Source: Sulfuricurvum sp.
GTDB taxonomy: Bacteria; Campylobacterota; Campylobacteria; Campylobacterales; Sulfurimonadaceae
DNA: 64,000 nt
Reading direction: 5' to 3'
NCBI GenBank assembly: GCA_028710885.1
Contig: JAQTTG010000007.1
Coordinates: 57,509 to 121,508, forward strand
This document shows positions 29,243 to 39,911 of the stretch, piece after piece. Below the pieces are notes generated by a model. That model was not told the DNA's origin and made no database searches. It worked only from the letters and a program-made list of their open reading frames with translations. Numbering within the stretch: position 1 is the stretch's first letter; every line of letters begins with the position of its first letter. Both the position numbers and the translations under genes were made by a program.

Positions 29243-30889
29243 TTATGTGAGCGGGACGAGTTCACCCCGTTTGAGGCGTTCGATTTTGTCCCGAAATTGA
29301 CGTATTAAGTACGATTTTTGATCGAATGATACCGTATTTTGGGTAGTGATTTTCTTGAGCTCACGGTTATAATGGGCGGTTAAAAAGGTGATAAGTTCAG
29401 CCTTTAATCCATCATCTCCCTCAAAAGAATGAATACGAGTATCCATCATAAGTGCACTCAACTGCGGATCATTTGTTTTGCCTTGAAGTGCAGCTTCAAA
29501 TTCAGAGGCATGATATAGAAGCATTGAAGTATCAATAAAATCGAGGAGTGAATCGGTAATATGGGGGCGTTCAAGGATAGTTTTAATCAATCCCAATTCC
29601 CAGTTATCGTAATTTGAGAATGAAATAGGTTTTGCATTGGCTGTTTGTGTAGAGCCTAATCGGATCATAGCCGGAGATGTTCCCGGAATTCTAGACGCAA
29701 CATAGGGACGATATTCTTCTTGAGAAAGTGGGGCAAGTGTTTTTAAAAAAGCGATGCTCTCGTGTAATGCAGTTTCTTTGGCTTTAGGATCTTGAAGATC
29801 ATAGACACTAATCATCTCTGTAATAACAAATTCGATAAAAGGGATAGGACGGTGCAGAAGAGCATTTAGCTGTTCAATCTGGCCATTTTTGATCATATCA
29901 GCGGGGTCAAGCCCCCCCTCAAAGAGGATAACGCCACCATCAAATCCCGAAGAGCTGAGAAGCTTGGATGCTTTGAACGCTGCGGCACGCCCCGCTTTGT
30001 CCCCATCGTACGCCAAAAATATTTTTGGTTCCCCTTTGCGCAATAGCGGTAAATGCTCGGCAGTAAGGGCGGTTCCAAGTGTTGCGACGGCGTGAGTAAA
30101 TCCTGCTTGATGGAGCATTACGACATCGAGATACCCCTCAGTGACAATGATCTCACGGCGGCGGTAGATCGCTTCACGGGCGAGATGGTAGGCGTAGAGG
30201 AGACGCGATTTGTTGAAAATAGCGCTTTGGGAGGAGTTGACGTATTTGGCTTGATGTCCAGTAATGGTGCGCCCGCCGAAACCGACGATGGCACCGCTGG
30301 TGGAGTGGATCGGGAAAGTAATCCTCTCGATAAAGCGGGCAAATAATCGCCCCTCTTCCCCTCGTCCTATGGCACCTTGCTCGATTGCTTCGGGGGTAGA
30401 TAATTTACGTTGCTCTAAAAATCGTAGTGTCTCAGGAGAGGTTGGGGCATACCCGATTCCGAATCGTTCGATACTGGAAGCGTAGATGCCCCGATCATGG
30501 AGGTAAGTCATCGCCGTCTTATTTTGTTCCAAAAGTTTTTGGTACCAGTCGTTAAGGGTTTCGAGAAGGTTGGAACGTTTTTTTTGTTTGGTATCGTCGG
30601 TATAGTGGAGGGTAAAGTTAGTCGATGCGGCGAGTTTTTCGATCGCTTCAGGGTAGCTGAGCTTTTCGTATTCCATAACGAAATTGATCGAATCTCCTCC
30701 TGCTCCACATCCAAAACAGTGATATTTTTGACGGCTAGGATTGACAGTAAAGCTGGGAGATTTCTCATCGTGAAACGGGCAGGGTGCTTTAAAGCTGCTT
30801 CCTGCACGCTTTAGCTCGATATAAGAGCCGACGACATCAACAATATCAAGTCGGGCTTTGAGCGCCTCTATAGAGTCTTGGGTTATCAT
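29243..30889 (-). CDS. dnaG: DNA primase
   Basis: CHC2 zinc finger CPFHDEKSPSFTV..KYHCFGCGAGGD; TOPRIM VTEGYLDV. Confidence 0.97.
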   Translation of the reverse strand: MITQDSIEALKARLDIVDVVGSYIELKRAGSSFKAPCPFHDEKSPSFTVNPSRQKYHCFGCGAGGDSINFVMEYEKLSYPEAIEKLAASTNFTLHYTDDTKQKKRSNLLETLNDWYQKLLEQNKTAMTYLHDRGIYASSIERFGIGYAPTSPETLRFLEQRKLSTPEAIEQGAIGRGEEGRLFARFIERITFPIHSTSGAIVGFGGRTITGHQAKYVNSSQSAIFNKSRLLYAYHLAREAIYRRREIIVTEGYLDVVMLHQAGFTHAVATLGTALTAEHLPLLRKGEPKIFLAYDGDKAGRAAAFKASKLLSSSGFDGGVILFEGGLDPADMIKNGQIEQLNALLHRPIPFIEFVITEMISVYDLQDPKAKETALHESIAFLKTLAPLSQEEYRPYVASRIPGTSPAMIRLGSTQTANAKPISFSNYDNWELGLIKTILERPHITDSLLDFIDTSMLLYHASEFEAALQGKTNDPQLSALMMDTRIHSFEGDDGLKAELITFLTAHYNRELKKITTQNTVSFDQKSYLIRQFRDKIERLKRGELVPLT

Positions 30890-30914
30890 AAAGCTATTTT
30901 AGCGAAAAGGTGCT

Positions 30915-32582
30915 TTATTGATGTGTTTTAAATTGTCCTAATTGTGTGTAGAGTGCATTAGCAGAGGTTGCAATCTGGGAGACAATCGTCGAAAGTTCCT
31001 GCATTGATTTCTCATCATTGGTCGTGATACTTTCGAGACCTTCCATTTGTAAAAGCATGGAGTCAATATGGCGAGCTATGGTTTGAGAATTGGTGACGCT
31101 TTGTGCAGTGAGTGTGTTCGTTTGCTCCATTGCACTGACTGTCGCACTGATATCTTTATCCACCCGTTCGGATATGGTGGTAACATTTTTCATTGCATCG
31201 GTATTGTGATGCATCTGATCGGTGGCATCTGAAATGCTTTGAACAATGATGTTGATGGTTCCGTTAATCTCAACTAAACTGTGCTGGGTTTTTTCGGCAA
31301 GTTGACGAACCTCATCAGCAACAACGGCAAAGCCACGTCCATGTTCTCCTGCTCGTGCTGCCTCGATAGCGGCATTGAGTGCAAGTAAATTGGTTTGATC
31401 GGCAATATCACCGATTACCGATAGGATTTTTCTCACTTGGGATGCTTCGGTATTGAGTTGTTGCAGTTTATTGCCCAATTCTGCTTCGAGCTGTGTGCTG
31501 TGTAAAATCGTTTCAAGCAGGGTTGAGAGCTCTTTTTTTCCATGATGCAGCTGTTCGAGTGCGCAGTTCATTGTTTCTAATGTCACAGTAAAATTACTTA
31601 CCCCCTGATCCACAATGATTTGAACGGATCGTGCTTGTTCGGAAGTAGCATGGGTTATTTGGTGACTTTCGTGAACCCTTTTATTTATTTGTGTATTGAT
31701 CGTATCGAGTTCTCTTGCCGCATCCAAATTTGCAGAGGCAATCTCTTTGGAATGTGAAATTGAGTGTTCTATCTCTTCGACAAAACGGTTGAGTGTATTC
31801 ATCATTACTCCCGTCTCATCACGGGTAAACCCGCAAAAAGATTTGGTTAGATTAAAAAGGTCAGTTTTGAGTTCTTTTATGAGATTTTTAACGGGGCGTG
31901 TAACCTGAGCTACCAATAGGGTGATGTTAAGGGCTGAAATCGCGATACCGATCAGGGCTACTACGATGTTTTTACTCAAGAGCGTTGAGAGATTAAGCTG
32001 TGGAACTGAATGGAGCAATATGGCATTGAGTAAGACGAGCAATACGATATTGCCCAGTACAGTCGTAAATATAGCAAGAACCATTTTTTTTCCAAAGGAG
32101 ATAAACGGATACCGTTCACTTAACGGAACGCGTATAACCCACTCTTCGAGACGGATAACAAATAAGATAAACACAGGAATAATAAAGAGGAGCAAAAGGG
32201 GAAGAACTGCCAGTTCCGCCAATATAAAGCGATCAAACGCAATAAATGGTTTTCCCCATAATACGACCGCAGGGCCCAAAGAGTTATAAAGCAACTGACC
32301 TATTAAAAACCAATAAGGGAGTTTGGAGATAATATCGGCGGCTTCTTCACGATTGCCGGTACCATGCATAAGGGTTTCAACTCGAACCAATGCATTGTTA
32401 AATCCAAATATCATGATGGTAGTGGCAATGACCATGTATATCGCCATAGGCAAAGAAATTAAAATGGCTATCAGCTCATCAAAACTGAATAGATGAGAAA
32501 AAGCTAATAAAAAAACCCAAACGATTGGAGGAATCATCATTCCGATAAAAACAAGCCACATTAATCTTTTTCGTGGATTCAT
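30915..32582 (-). CDS. Methyl-accepting chemotaxis protein
   Basis: Signalling hairpin [40 protein letters not shown]. Confidence 0.96.
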   Translation of the reverse strand: MNPRKRLMWLVFIGMMIPPIVWVFLLAFSHLFSFDELIAILISLPMAIYMVIATTIMIFGFNNALVRVETLMHGTGNREEAADIISKLPYWFLIGQLLYNSLGPAVVLWGKPFIAFDRFILAELAVLPLLLLFIIPVFILFVIRLEEWVIRVPLSERYPFISFGKKMVLAIFTTVLGNIVLLVLLNAILLHSVPQLNLSTLLSKNIVVALIGIAISALNITLLVAQVTRPVKNLIKELKTDLFNLTKSFCGFTRDETGVMMNTLNRFVEEIEHSISHSKEIASANLDAARELDTINTQINKRVHESHQITHATSEQARSVQIIVDQGVSNFTVTLETMNCALEQLHHGKKELSTLLETILHSTQLEAELGNKLQQLNTEASQVRKILSVIGDIADQTNLLALNAAIEAARAGEHGRGFAVVADEVRQLAEKTQHSLVEINGTINIIVQSISDATDQMHHNTDAMKNVTTISERVDKDISATVSAMEQTNTLTAQSVTNSQTIARHIDSMLLQMEGLESITTNDEKSMQELSTIVSQIATSANALYTQLGQFKTHQ

Positions 32583-32707
32583 TATATTCCCTCTTCTTAT
32601 AGGCTGTTAAATAATAATATCAAACAATAGTATAAAAAACACCTTATCCACTAAAAAACATGCTATACTTCGCGTTCAAAATTTTAAATAGAAAGTGGGT
32701 GATGTGA

Positions 32708-32920
32708 ATGCCTGGTATTATCTTACGTCAAGATGATAATTTTGATGCTGCTTATCGCCGTTTCAAGAAACAAACAGATCGTAATCTGATTGTTACTGAA
32801 GCTCGTGCTCGTCGTAACCATGTTACAGAGACCGAAAAACGTAAACAGTTCAAAATCAGCGCTCGCAAGAAGATGTTAAAACGTCTCTATATGATGCGAC
32901 GTTACGAATCTCGCCTGTAA
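32708..32920 (+). CDS. rpsU: 30S ribosomal protein S21
   Basis: [30 protein letters not shown]-like basic S21 sequence. Confidence 0.95.
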   Translation: MPGIILRQDDNFDAAYRRFKKQTDRNLIVTEARARRNHVTETEKRKQFKISARKKMLKRLYMMRRYESRL

Positions 32921-33044
32921 TTTCTTGCGCTTCGGCGCGAGAGTTACTCTCTTCATTATTTCTCCTTTTTACGCTCTAAATAACAAAACCTTTACTAACC
33001 CTGTGATAAACTTCGTGTAATAAATTCTGCACAAGGCTATACCC

Positions 33045-34208
33045 ATGCTCTTTAGCGCACCTCTTAAAAATAATTCCAAAAAAATCATGTTGTTGGGTTC
33101 GGGCGAACTCGGTAAAGAAGTGGCAATCGAGGCACAGCGCTTAGGGATCGAAGTGGTCGCGGTGGATCGTTATGCTCATGCTCCCGCTCATCTTGTTGCT
33201 AACCGCTCTCATGTAGTGAATATGCAAGACAAAGAAGCGGTGTTAAAAATAATCCGTAAAGAGAAACCGGATTATATTTTGCCAGAGATTGAAGCGATCA
33301 GCATCGATGCACTGTTTGCTGCTGAAGCGGAAGGGTTTTGCGTGATCCCGAACGCGGAAGCGGTCAACAAAACAATGAACCGTAAAAATATCCGCCGTTT
33401 TGCGAGTGAAGAGTTAGGACTTAAAACAAGCCGTTATCATTTTGTGAGCACCTATGAGGATATGTGCAGTGCAGCGGAAGACGTCGGATTCCCGTGTGTG
33501 ATCAAGCCGGTAATGAGTTCTTCGGGTCATGGGCAAAGTATCGCCCACAGTCCGTTTGATTTGGAAAACTCATGGGAGATTGCCAAAGAGGCGCGCGGGG
33601 ATGCGAGCGAGCTGATCGTCGAAGAGTTTGTCCATTTTGATTACGAAATTACTTTGCTAACCGCACGTAATGGTGTAGAAACAGTATTTTGTGAGCCGAT
33701 CGGGCATATCCAAAAAGACGGTGATTATATCTACAGCTGGCAACCGATGCAGATGTCCAAAAAAGCACTCAAACGTTCTCAAAAAATTGCGAAAGCGATT
33801 ACGGATGGTTTGGGTGGTAAAGGATTGTTTGGTGTAGAGCTATTTGTCTCCGGTGATGAGGTCTATTTCAGTGAAGTGAGTCCTAGACCGCATGATACGG
33901 GGATGGTAACCCTCATCACTCAAAGCCAAAGCGAATTTGCCCTTCATGTTCGTGCAGTCCTTGGACTTCCTCTTGGATTTACCTTCTACGGCGACGGTGC
34001 GAGTGCAGCGTTCAAATCAAATGTCGAGTCACATGAACCGGTGATCGATGTCGCCGATGAGCTGTTTGATGATAACAGTTTTGTCCGTGTGTTTGGAAAA
34101 CCTGAAGCGCATGTCGGACGACGTATGGCGGTAGTGCTGGTGTTTGATAAAGTAAACAAAGCGATGAAAAAAGCGAAAAAATTGATCAAAAAAATCAAGG
34201 ACGCTTAA
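33045..34208 (+). CDS. purT: Formate-dependent phosphoribosylglycinamide formyltransferase
   Basis: ATP-grasp; [50 protein letters not shown]. Confidence 0.96.
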   Translation: MLFSAPLKNNSKKIMLLGSGELGKEVAIEAQRLGIEVVAVDRYAHAPAHLVANRSHVVNMQDKEAVLKIIRKEKPDYILPEIEAISIDALFAAEAEGFCVIPNAEAVNKTMNRKNIRRFASEELGLKTSRYHFVSTYEDMCSAAEDVGFPCVIKPVMSSSGHGQSIAHSPFDLENSWEIAKEARGDASELIVEEFVHFDYEITLLTARNGVETVFCEPIGHIQKDGDYIYSWQPMQMSKKALKRSQKIAKAITDGLGGKGLFGVELFVSGDEVYFSEVSPRPHDTGMVTLITQSQSEFALHVRAVLGLPLGFTFYGDGASAAFKSNVESHEPVIDVADELFDDNSFVRVFGKPEAHVGRRMAVVLVFDKVNKAMKKAKKLIKKIKDA

Positions 34209-34212
34209 TCGG

Positions 34213-35142
34213 ATGAAGATAGTTATCCTCGATGCACTAACGTATGGTGATACCTCGTTAGCGGGTTTTAATTCTCTCGGAGAGGTTAGTGTTTATCAGA
34301 CGACCACACCCGAAGAGACGGCGGAACGTGTTTGCGATGCGGAAGTAATTGTTACAAACAAAGTGCTGATTAACGATGCCGTGATGGAAAATGCTCCTGC
34401 GCTCAAACTCATCTGTGTGGCGGCGACGGGAACCAATAACATCGATCATGATGCCGCTACACGTCGCGGGATTATCGTCAAAAACGTGGCGGGGTACTCA
34501 ACCGATGCGGTGGTACAGCATACGTTTTCAATGCTCTTTTATCTGATGGGGCACAGCCGCTATTATGACGAATATGTCAAAAGTGGCTCGTGGCAAAGCG
34601 AAGCGGTGTTTGCCCATATCGGTCCCTCATTCAACGAACTGCGCGGGAAAACGTGGGGGATTATCGGTCTTGGTGAAATCGGTCGAAATGTGGCAAACAT
34701 TGCTCGCTCATTCGGGGCTAACGTCTGTTACTACTCCACCTCTGGAAAAAATGAGAACAGTGATTTTGAAAAAACGACTCTGAGCCGTTTGATTGAAAAC
34801 AGCGATGTTATTTCAATCCATGCACCACTCAATAAATCGACAGAAAATCTGATCTCCCACTCGGAATTGCTTCAGATGAAAGACGGTGCCGTATTGCTCA
34901 ATCTCGGACGCGGCGGAATCGTCGATGAGGATGCCCTCTCGGTTATTATCGATGTTAAACCGATTTATGTCGGACTTGATGTGCTCTCACGTGAACCGAT
35001 GAAAACACCCCATCCACTTTTAAGTGTTAAGCACCCTGAACGTCTCTATATTACTCCTCATATCGCATGGACATCCCGCGAAGCAAGAGAGCGTCTTATT
35101 GCGGCTACAATTGAGAATATCAAAACATTTGTAAGAGTGTAG
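34213..35142 (+). CDS. D-2-hydroxyacid dehydrogenase
   Basis: GIIGLGEIGRNVANIARSFG; LLNLGRGGIVDEDAL; TPHIAW. Confidence 0.94.
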   Translation: MKIVILDALTYGDTSLAGFNSLGEVSVYQTTTPEETAERVCDAEVIVTNKVLINDAVMENAPALKLICVAATGTNNIDHDAATRRGIIVKNVAGYSTDAVVQHTFSMLFYLMGHSRYYDEYVKSGSWQSEAVFAHIGPSFNELRGKTWGIIGLGEIGRNVANIARSFGANVCYYSTSGKNENSDFEKTTLSRLIENSDVISIHAPLNKSTENLISHSELLQMKDGAVLLNLGRGGIVDEDALSVIIDVKPIYVGLDVLSREPMKTPHPLLSVKHPERLYITPHIAWTSREARERLIAATIENIKTFVRV

Positions 35143-36031
35143 GCAAGAAAAACGCAATCCCTAAAAATACGACAGATGTCGTAAACACTTCCACTGTCAC
35201 GGTGCGGGGTGAGCAATTATAGAGCGATGCCAGATTGACGTTCGCCACCGCAAGAGGGACGATCAGTTCCAAAAACAAAATTCCTTTGATTGTCGCATCC
35301 ATATCAACATACTGTAACACACCAAACGCAAGCAGTGGGATTAAAAGAAATTTTGTCCCATTTACCCATACGGTAAGTCTCAGATTTACCTCGCCAAGCT
35401 TGATGCCATAAAGATAAATCCCGAACAGCACCAATTGCATCGTCATCGAGGCATACGCTCCCATCATCAGTGTTTTATCGATCGCAGGAGAGGGATGATA
35501 ACCGATGAGGTTCAGTGCTATGGCAATCATGGCCGCCCAGAGTACGGGAAGTTTGATGATATTCATGAGTGACTCTTTGACACTGAACTCCCCTCTTGAA
35601 TAGTAAAATACTCCGATGGTATAGACGACGAAAACATTGACGAGGTTGATGAGGGTGAGATAAGGGACACTTTGCTCGCCAAATAGAGCGATTCCTAGAG
35701 GGATACCGAGATTTCCTGTATTGCCAATCAATGCCGCTACGGTTGCGATAGAACGCTTTTTCGGATCATGAAAAAATATTTTTGCTAGCGGGATCATTAG
35801 CAACAATGCCAAAAGAGAGATTCCAAGATAGAGGGCGGGGGCAAAGAGAAGTTCGGTGTCGATAGGGCGTTTCAGCAATCCCCAAAAGGTGAGAAAAATT
35901 TGTAAAAAATAGACACTGAGGAGGGTGATCGTACGGTCGTCAATTTTTTCTTTGAATGTCCATTTGGCACCAAAACCGACAGCGATAAAGAGGTAAATCC
36001 CAAAGAGTGAGAGAATGGTTTCAATGCTCAT
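35120..36031 (-). CDS. AEC family transporter
   Basis: Multi-TM, GNTGNLGIPLG motif. Confidence 0.9.
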   Translation of the reverse strand: MSIETILSLFGIYLFIAVGFGAKWTFKEKIDDRTITLLSVYFLQIFLTFWGLLKRPIDTELLFAPALYLGISLLALLLMIPLAKIFFHDPKKRSIATVAALIGNTGNLGIPLGIALFGEQSVPYLTLINLVNVFVVYTIGVFYYSRGEFSVKESLMNIIKLPVLWAAMIAIALNLIGYHPSPAIDKTLMMGAYASMTMQLVLFGIYLYGIKLGEVNLRLTVWVNGTKFLLIPLLAFGVLQYVDMDATIKGILFLELIVPLAVANVNLASLYNCSPRTVTVEVFTTSVVFLGIAFFLPTLLQMF

Positions 36032-36062
36032 AAGTTATTTTAACATACTTTTTCTTTTCGAT

Positions 36063-36082
36063 ATTCCCGCAAAGGCGGGAAT
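36063..36082. repeat. Short palindrome ATTCCCGC-N4-GCGGGAAT (copy 2)
   Basis: ATTCCCGC aaag GCGGGAAT. Confidence 0.7.
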
Positions 36083-36162
36083 TGAGCTAAGTAGCAAAAA
36101 ATAATCAAAATAGACATGAAGATTTCATTTATGAACTACAGCATAGTTAAACTAAGAATAAG

Positions 36163-36214
36163 TTTTATAGCTATAAAATCTAACATCAACTAACTATAGT
36201 TAGCTAGTTAGATT
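36163..36214. promoter_or_regulatory. Clustered palindromes upstream of OMP gene
   Basis: TTTTATAGCTATAAAA (36163-36178) and AATCTAAC..CTAACTATAGTTAG..GTTAGATT (36177-36214). Confidence 0.55.
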
Positions 36215-36231
36215 ATATTTGAGGGTAAAGA

Positions 36232-36804
36232 ATGAAAAAAATTGTTTTAGCAGTGTTGGTTACTACGGGATTGATGGCAGCAGATAGTGGAATGTATATC
36301 GGTTTAGATGTTGGAAAAGCAAATAACACGGATAAGCTCACGTTAACGCCAGGAGGTAGTTCAAACTACAGTAATAATTACACTGATTTGAAATTAAAAC
36401 TCGGTGGAGGCACAGATGGCGGGATGAAATTTCAGGGGTTTATTTCTAAAATTGATTATAACGAAGGGGTATTTATTACTAATGAAAGTAATAGCCTATA
36501 TGAACTTGGATTTGATATTATTAAAGAATTTGAAGCTGCACCATCCGTTTATCCTTTTATCAAAGGAGGGGTGAGTGTTGGTTCCATGAACAGTAATGTT
36601 ACTGTAGATGGTAGTGTAAAAGAATCATCATTTAATCTTGGTGCAGGTTTGTCTTATAAAGCAGCGGATCATGTTTATTTTATTGCAGGGGCTGATTATA
36701 TTTATCGTAGATGGAGCGAATTAAGAGCAATTAATGGAACTTATACGCTGCAAACTACGGGTTCAGCTGTAAAACCTTATATCGGTATTAATTACAAATT
36801 CTAA
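36232..36804 (+). CDS. Outer membrane beta-barrel protein
   Basis: Signal peptide, glycine/aromatic alternation, C-terminal YIGINYKF. Confidence 0.85.
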   Translation: MKKIVLAVLVTTGLMAADSGMYIGLDVGKANNTDKLTLTPGGSSNYSNNYTDLKLKLGGGTDGGMKFQGFISKIDYNEGVFITNESNSLYELGFDIIKEFEAAPSVYPFIKGGVSVGSMNSNVTVDGSVKESSFNLGAGLSYKAADHVYFIAGADYIYRRWSELRAINGTYTLQTTGSAVKPYIGINYKF

Positions 36805-36812
36805 CTATTTTG

Positions 36813-36841
36813 TGGTATCTCAAGCTTGCTGCGAGATACCA
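36813..36841 (+). terminator. Hairpin terminator of OMP gene
   Basis: TGGTATCTC-N11-GAGATACCA followed by TTCTCTTTTTCT. Confidence 0.7.
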
Positions 36842-36949
36842 TTCTCTTTTTCTAAGAATACTTCATGCACAATATTTTAAACTAACATAACCAATTTATT
36901 CATGACTGAGGGGTGATAAAGTACAATCGCGTCTATAAGGAGTCTTTGC

Positions 36950-38551
36950 ATGTCAAAAGTATTGATTATCGGCAGCGGTGGTGCAGGATTGGTGAGTGCG
37001 CTTTCCGCTCATGAGAGCGGTGCAGAGGTGATTGTTGCCTCAAAAACACTCCCTACGCGATCTCAAACCTCGATGGCGCAGGGGGGGATGAATGCGGTTT
37101 TAGGAAGTGATGATTCTATCGCAAATCATATCACTGATACCCTCAACTCCTCTGCTGGATTGGGAGATGAAAACCGAATCACATTTATGTGTGAAAAAGC
37201 GCCGGAAGCGATAGCATGGTGTAACTACATCGGATTGCCGTTTAGTCGTGACAAAGAGGGTCAAATCGCACGTAGACGTTTGGGTGGAGCAAGCGCACCA
37301 CGAGCGTGTTATGCCCAAGACTATACGGGGCTTAAACTGCTTCATACCCTCTATGATCAGTGCCTAAAAGCGGGGGTAACATTTAAGAATGAACGGTTTT
37401 TGCTTAATCTTATCGTCGATGAGGAGGCTAAGCGCGTTCTTGGGGCAACATTTTTGCATATCGAAACGGGTGAGGTCGAAGAAATCCGTGCCGATGCAGT
37501 GATCTTGGCAACCGGAGGATACGGCAATCTCTACGGCAAACACTCTACCAACTCAGTTCAAGCGAGCGGTGATGGTCTTGCGGCGGCAGTACGTGCAGGA
37601 GCAAAGCTTGCTGATATGGAATTTATTCAGTTCCACCCGACAGCACTGAAGGGGTCATCGATTTTGATTTCCGAGAGTGCTCGCGGTGCGGGTGGATATC
37701 TGCTCAATGCCCATCATGAACGTTTTACCGATGAGCTAGCTCCACGCGATGTGGTGGCTCGTGCTATTCACGACGAGATGGCTAAAAGTGGCGCTGTTTT
37801 TCTCGATATTCGTCATTTGGGAGAAGAATTTATCAACCATGAACTCCCTCAAGAGCGAAAGTTAGCACAGATTTATGAGGAGATCGATCCGGTACATGAA
37901 CTCATCCCGATCAAGCCCTCTGCCCACTACAGCATGGGGGGGATCGAAGTGAATGCTGAGTGTATGAGCAGCGTAAAGGGACTCTTTGCTGTTGGTGAAT
38001 GCGCTAACCACAAAATACATGGCGCAAACCGTTTGGGCGGTAACTCACTGTTAGAACTCGTCGTGTACGGGCGTGAATGCGGTAAAAATGCGACTGAATA
38101 CGGTACTAAAAATCCTGCTCCATCGGCTGAATCGATGCAATTAGCCAAAGATACGAATTTTATTCGGGGGGTGATGTATTTCACGAACCAAATCGATTTT
38201 TATCAAAAACAGGAGATGCTCGCTAACATCTTTTATAACAACGTCGGATTAGTTCGTGATGATATGGGATTAAAAGCAGTTTTGGGGGCAATCCGCCAAA
38301 TGCAGAAAGAGTTACCGTTTATGGGGCCGCGTGATAAATCCAAGATTTGTAATACCAACCTCGTTGAATTCATCGAGTTTGGAAACAAGGTTGAGTTAGC
38401 GGAGATCATCGTTGTGAGTGCGATTAGCCGTGTTGAGAGCCGAGGGGCACATTACCGTATCGATGCTCCTGTACGTAATGATCGAATGTTTGGAGCCCAC
38501 ACAATCACATGGAAAGAGGATGGAGTGCTATGTGCCGATTTTATGAAATAA
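36950..38551 (+). CDS. Fumarate reductase/succinate dehydrogenase-like flavoprotein subunit
   Basis: GSGGAGLVSALSA, SMAQGGMNAVLG, HPTALKGSSILISESARGAGGYL, SPHYSMGGI-like AHYSMGGIEV, ANRLGGNSLLELVVYG. Confidence 0.92.
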   Translation: MSKVLIIGSGGAGLVSALSAHESGAEVIVASKTLPTRSQTSMAQGGMNAVLGSDDSIANHITDTLNSSAGLGDENRITFMCEKAPEAIAWCNYIGLPFSRDKEGQIARRRLGGASAPRACYAQDYTGLKLLHTLYDQCLKAGVTFKNERFLLNLIVDEEAKRVLGATFLHIETGEVEEIRADAVILATGGYGNLYGKHSTNSVQASGDGLAAAVRAGAKLADMEFIQFHPTALKGSSILISESARGAGGYLLNAHHERFTDELAPRDVVARAIHDEMAKSGAVFLDIRHLGEEFINHELPQERKLAQIYEEIDPVHELIPIKPSAHYSMGGIEVNAECMSSVKGLFAVGECANHKIHGANRLGGNSLLELVVYGRECGKNATEYGTKNPAPSAESMQLAKDTNFIRGVMYFTNQIDFYQKQEMLANIFYNNVGLVRDDMGLKAVLGAIRQMQKELPFMGPRDKSKICNTNLVEFIEFGNKVELAEIIVVSAISRVESRGAHYRIDAPVRNDRMFGAHTITWKEDGVLCADFMK

Positions 38552-38658
38552 AATGTACCGGTGATGATAAAGCATGGGAAGAGGAATCTGAACAGGAGGG
38601 GTGCTGTGAAGATCCTTACGATGATGACGAAGAGTACGAGAAAGAGTGGTGTGATTGA
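38530..38658 (+). CDS. Unlisted 42-aa acidic cysteine-rich small protein
   Basis: ATG at 38530 inside the flavoprotein gene end; MCRFYEIKCTGDDKAWEEESEQEGCCEDPYDDDEEYEKEWCD*; TGATG overlap with downstream Fe-S gene. Confidence 0.7.
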   Translation: MCRFYEIKCTGDDKAWEEESEQEGCCEDPYDDDEEYEKEWCD

Positions 38659-39344
38659 TGGAAATATCTATTTTACGCGGTGAAGAAGCTCAGAGTTATA
38701 ACGTCGAGTTAGAAAATGTCACACTTTTAACGGTGCTTAATCACATTAAAACCAAAATCGATCCGACACTCACCTACTCTCACGGGTGCCGAAGCGGCGT
38801 ATGCGGGAGCTGTGCCGTTCGGGTGAATGGGCGCGAAGCGCTGATGTGTGAATACAAACCTAGCGATGGCGATCTCATCGAGCCGATTCGCAACACTCGG
38901 GTGATTCGGGATTTAGTGGTTGATTCCGGTATGGTTGAGCGTTTTAATTGTAGTGCCAATACATGGAGCGAAGGTTCAGATAAGGGGAATGTTAGTGAAG
39001 AAGATGCGAGCCGTATTGAGACGCAAAGCGACTGTATCCTTTGCACATCGTGTTACAGTGCCTGTCCCGTCTATGCGCTAAATCCTAACTTTATTGGTCC
39101 GTTTGCTCTTACCCGTGTTTGGCGGTATGTGAATGATACGCGCGAAGAGAGTAGTAATGCAAAGCTTGCCGCCGTACAAACAAACGGTATTTGGGATTGT
39201 ACTCTCTGTGGCGAATGTGTTCCTGTATGCCCGCAAAATATCGCTCCAAAACAAGACATTACGATGCTGAGAATGAAAAGTGTGATGATGGGTTATCAAG
39301 ATCCTAATGCTGCTATGGCATTTGGAGGCGGGCTTAATTTTTAA
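38658..39344 (+). CDS. Fumarate reductase/succinate dehydrogenase-like iron-sulfur subunit
   Basis: 2Fe-2S CRSGVCGSC..C; CILCTSCYSACP and CTLCGECVPVCP clusters. Confidence 0.93.
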   Translation: MEISILRGEEAQSYNVELENVTLLTVLNHIKTKIDPTLTYSHGCRSGVCGSCAVRVNGREALMCEYKPSDGDLIEPIRNTRVIRDLVVDSGMVERFNCSANTWSEGSDKGNVSEEDASRIETQSDCILCTSCYSACPVYALNPNFIGPFALTRVWRYVNDTREESSNAKLAAVQTNGIWDCTLCGECVPVCPQNIAPKQDITMLRMKSVMMGYQDPNAAMAFGGGLNF

Positions 39345-39409
39345 AACATTAAGGTTTTAGTGTGTTATACTAACTGTTATAAAAAAAAGTTTTTATAGGA
39401 CACATACTT

Positions 39410-39907
39410 ATGGCATCTGAACACTCTCTCGATATCTCCGCAAAAATCGATCTTCAAGCGTTTAAAGACGCGATTGCCCAAGCTGAAAAAGAGGTTATCG
39501 GCCGTTACGATTTCAAGGGGATCACCTATGAAATCAATTACCGTGAAAAAGAAAAACAGCTTATTCTCCTCGCTTCCAGCGATAATAAACTTGATGCACT
39601 TAAAGATATTGTCATCGGAAGGCTCATTAAGCGGGGGCTTTCATCAAAAGCATTAGATGAGCTCAAAACGGAAGATGCGAGCGGTGGAAGTCGAAAAGCG
39701 ACCTATAAGGTGGTTGATACTATCGAAGCTAAAGAGGCAAAGAAAATCATGGCTGAGATTAAAAATCTCAAAACCAAAGCCTCTGCACAAATCGAGGGGG
39801 AGCATATTCGCGTTAAATCCAAACAGATCGATGAGCTTCAAAAGATCATGGCACATATTAAGGGCATGGAGTGGGATGCACCGCTCGTGTTTGATAATTT
39901 CCGGTAA
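39410..39907 (+). CDS. YajQ family nucleotide-binding protein
   Basis: SLDISAKIDLQAFKDAI..EVIGRYDFKG; C-terminal VRVKSKQIDELQ.. Confidence 0.95.
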   Translation: MASEHSLDISAKIDLQAFKDAIAQAEKEVIGRYDFKGITYEINYREKEKQLILLASSDNKLDALKDIVIGRLIKRGLSSKALDELKTEDASGGSRKATYKVVDTIEAKEAKKIMAEIKNLKTKASAQIEGEHIRVKSKQIDELQKIMAHIKGMEWDAPLVFDNFR

Positions 39908-39911
39908 TTAA

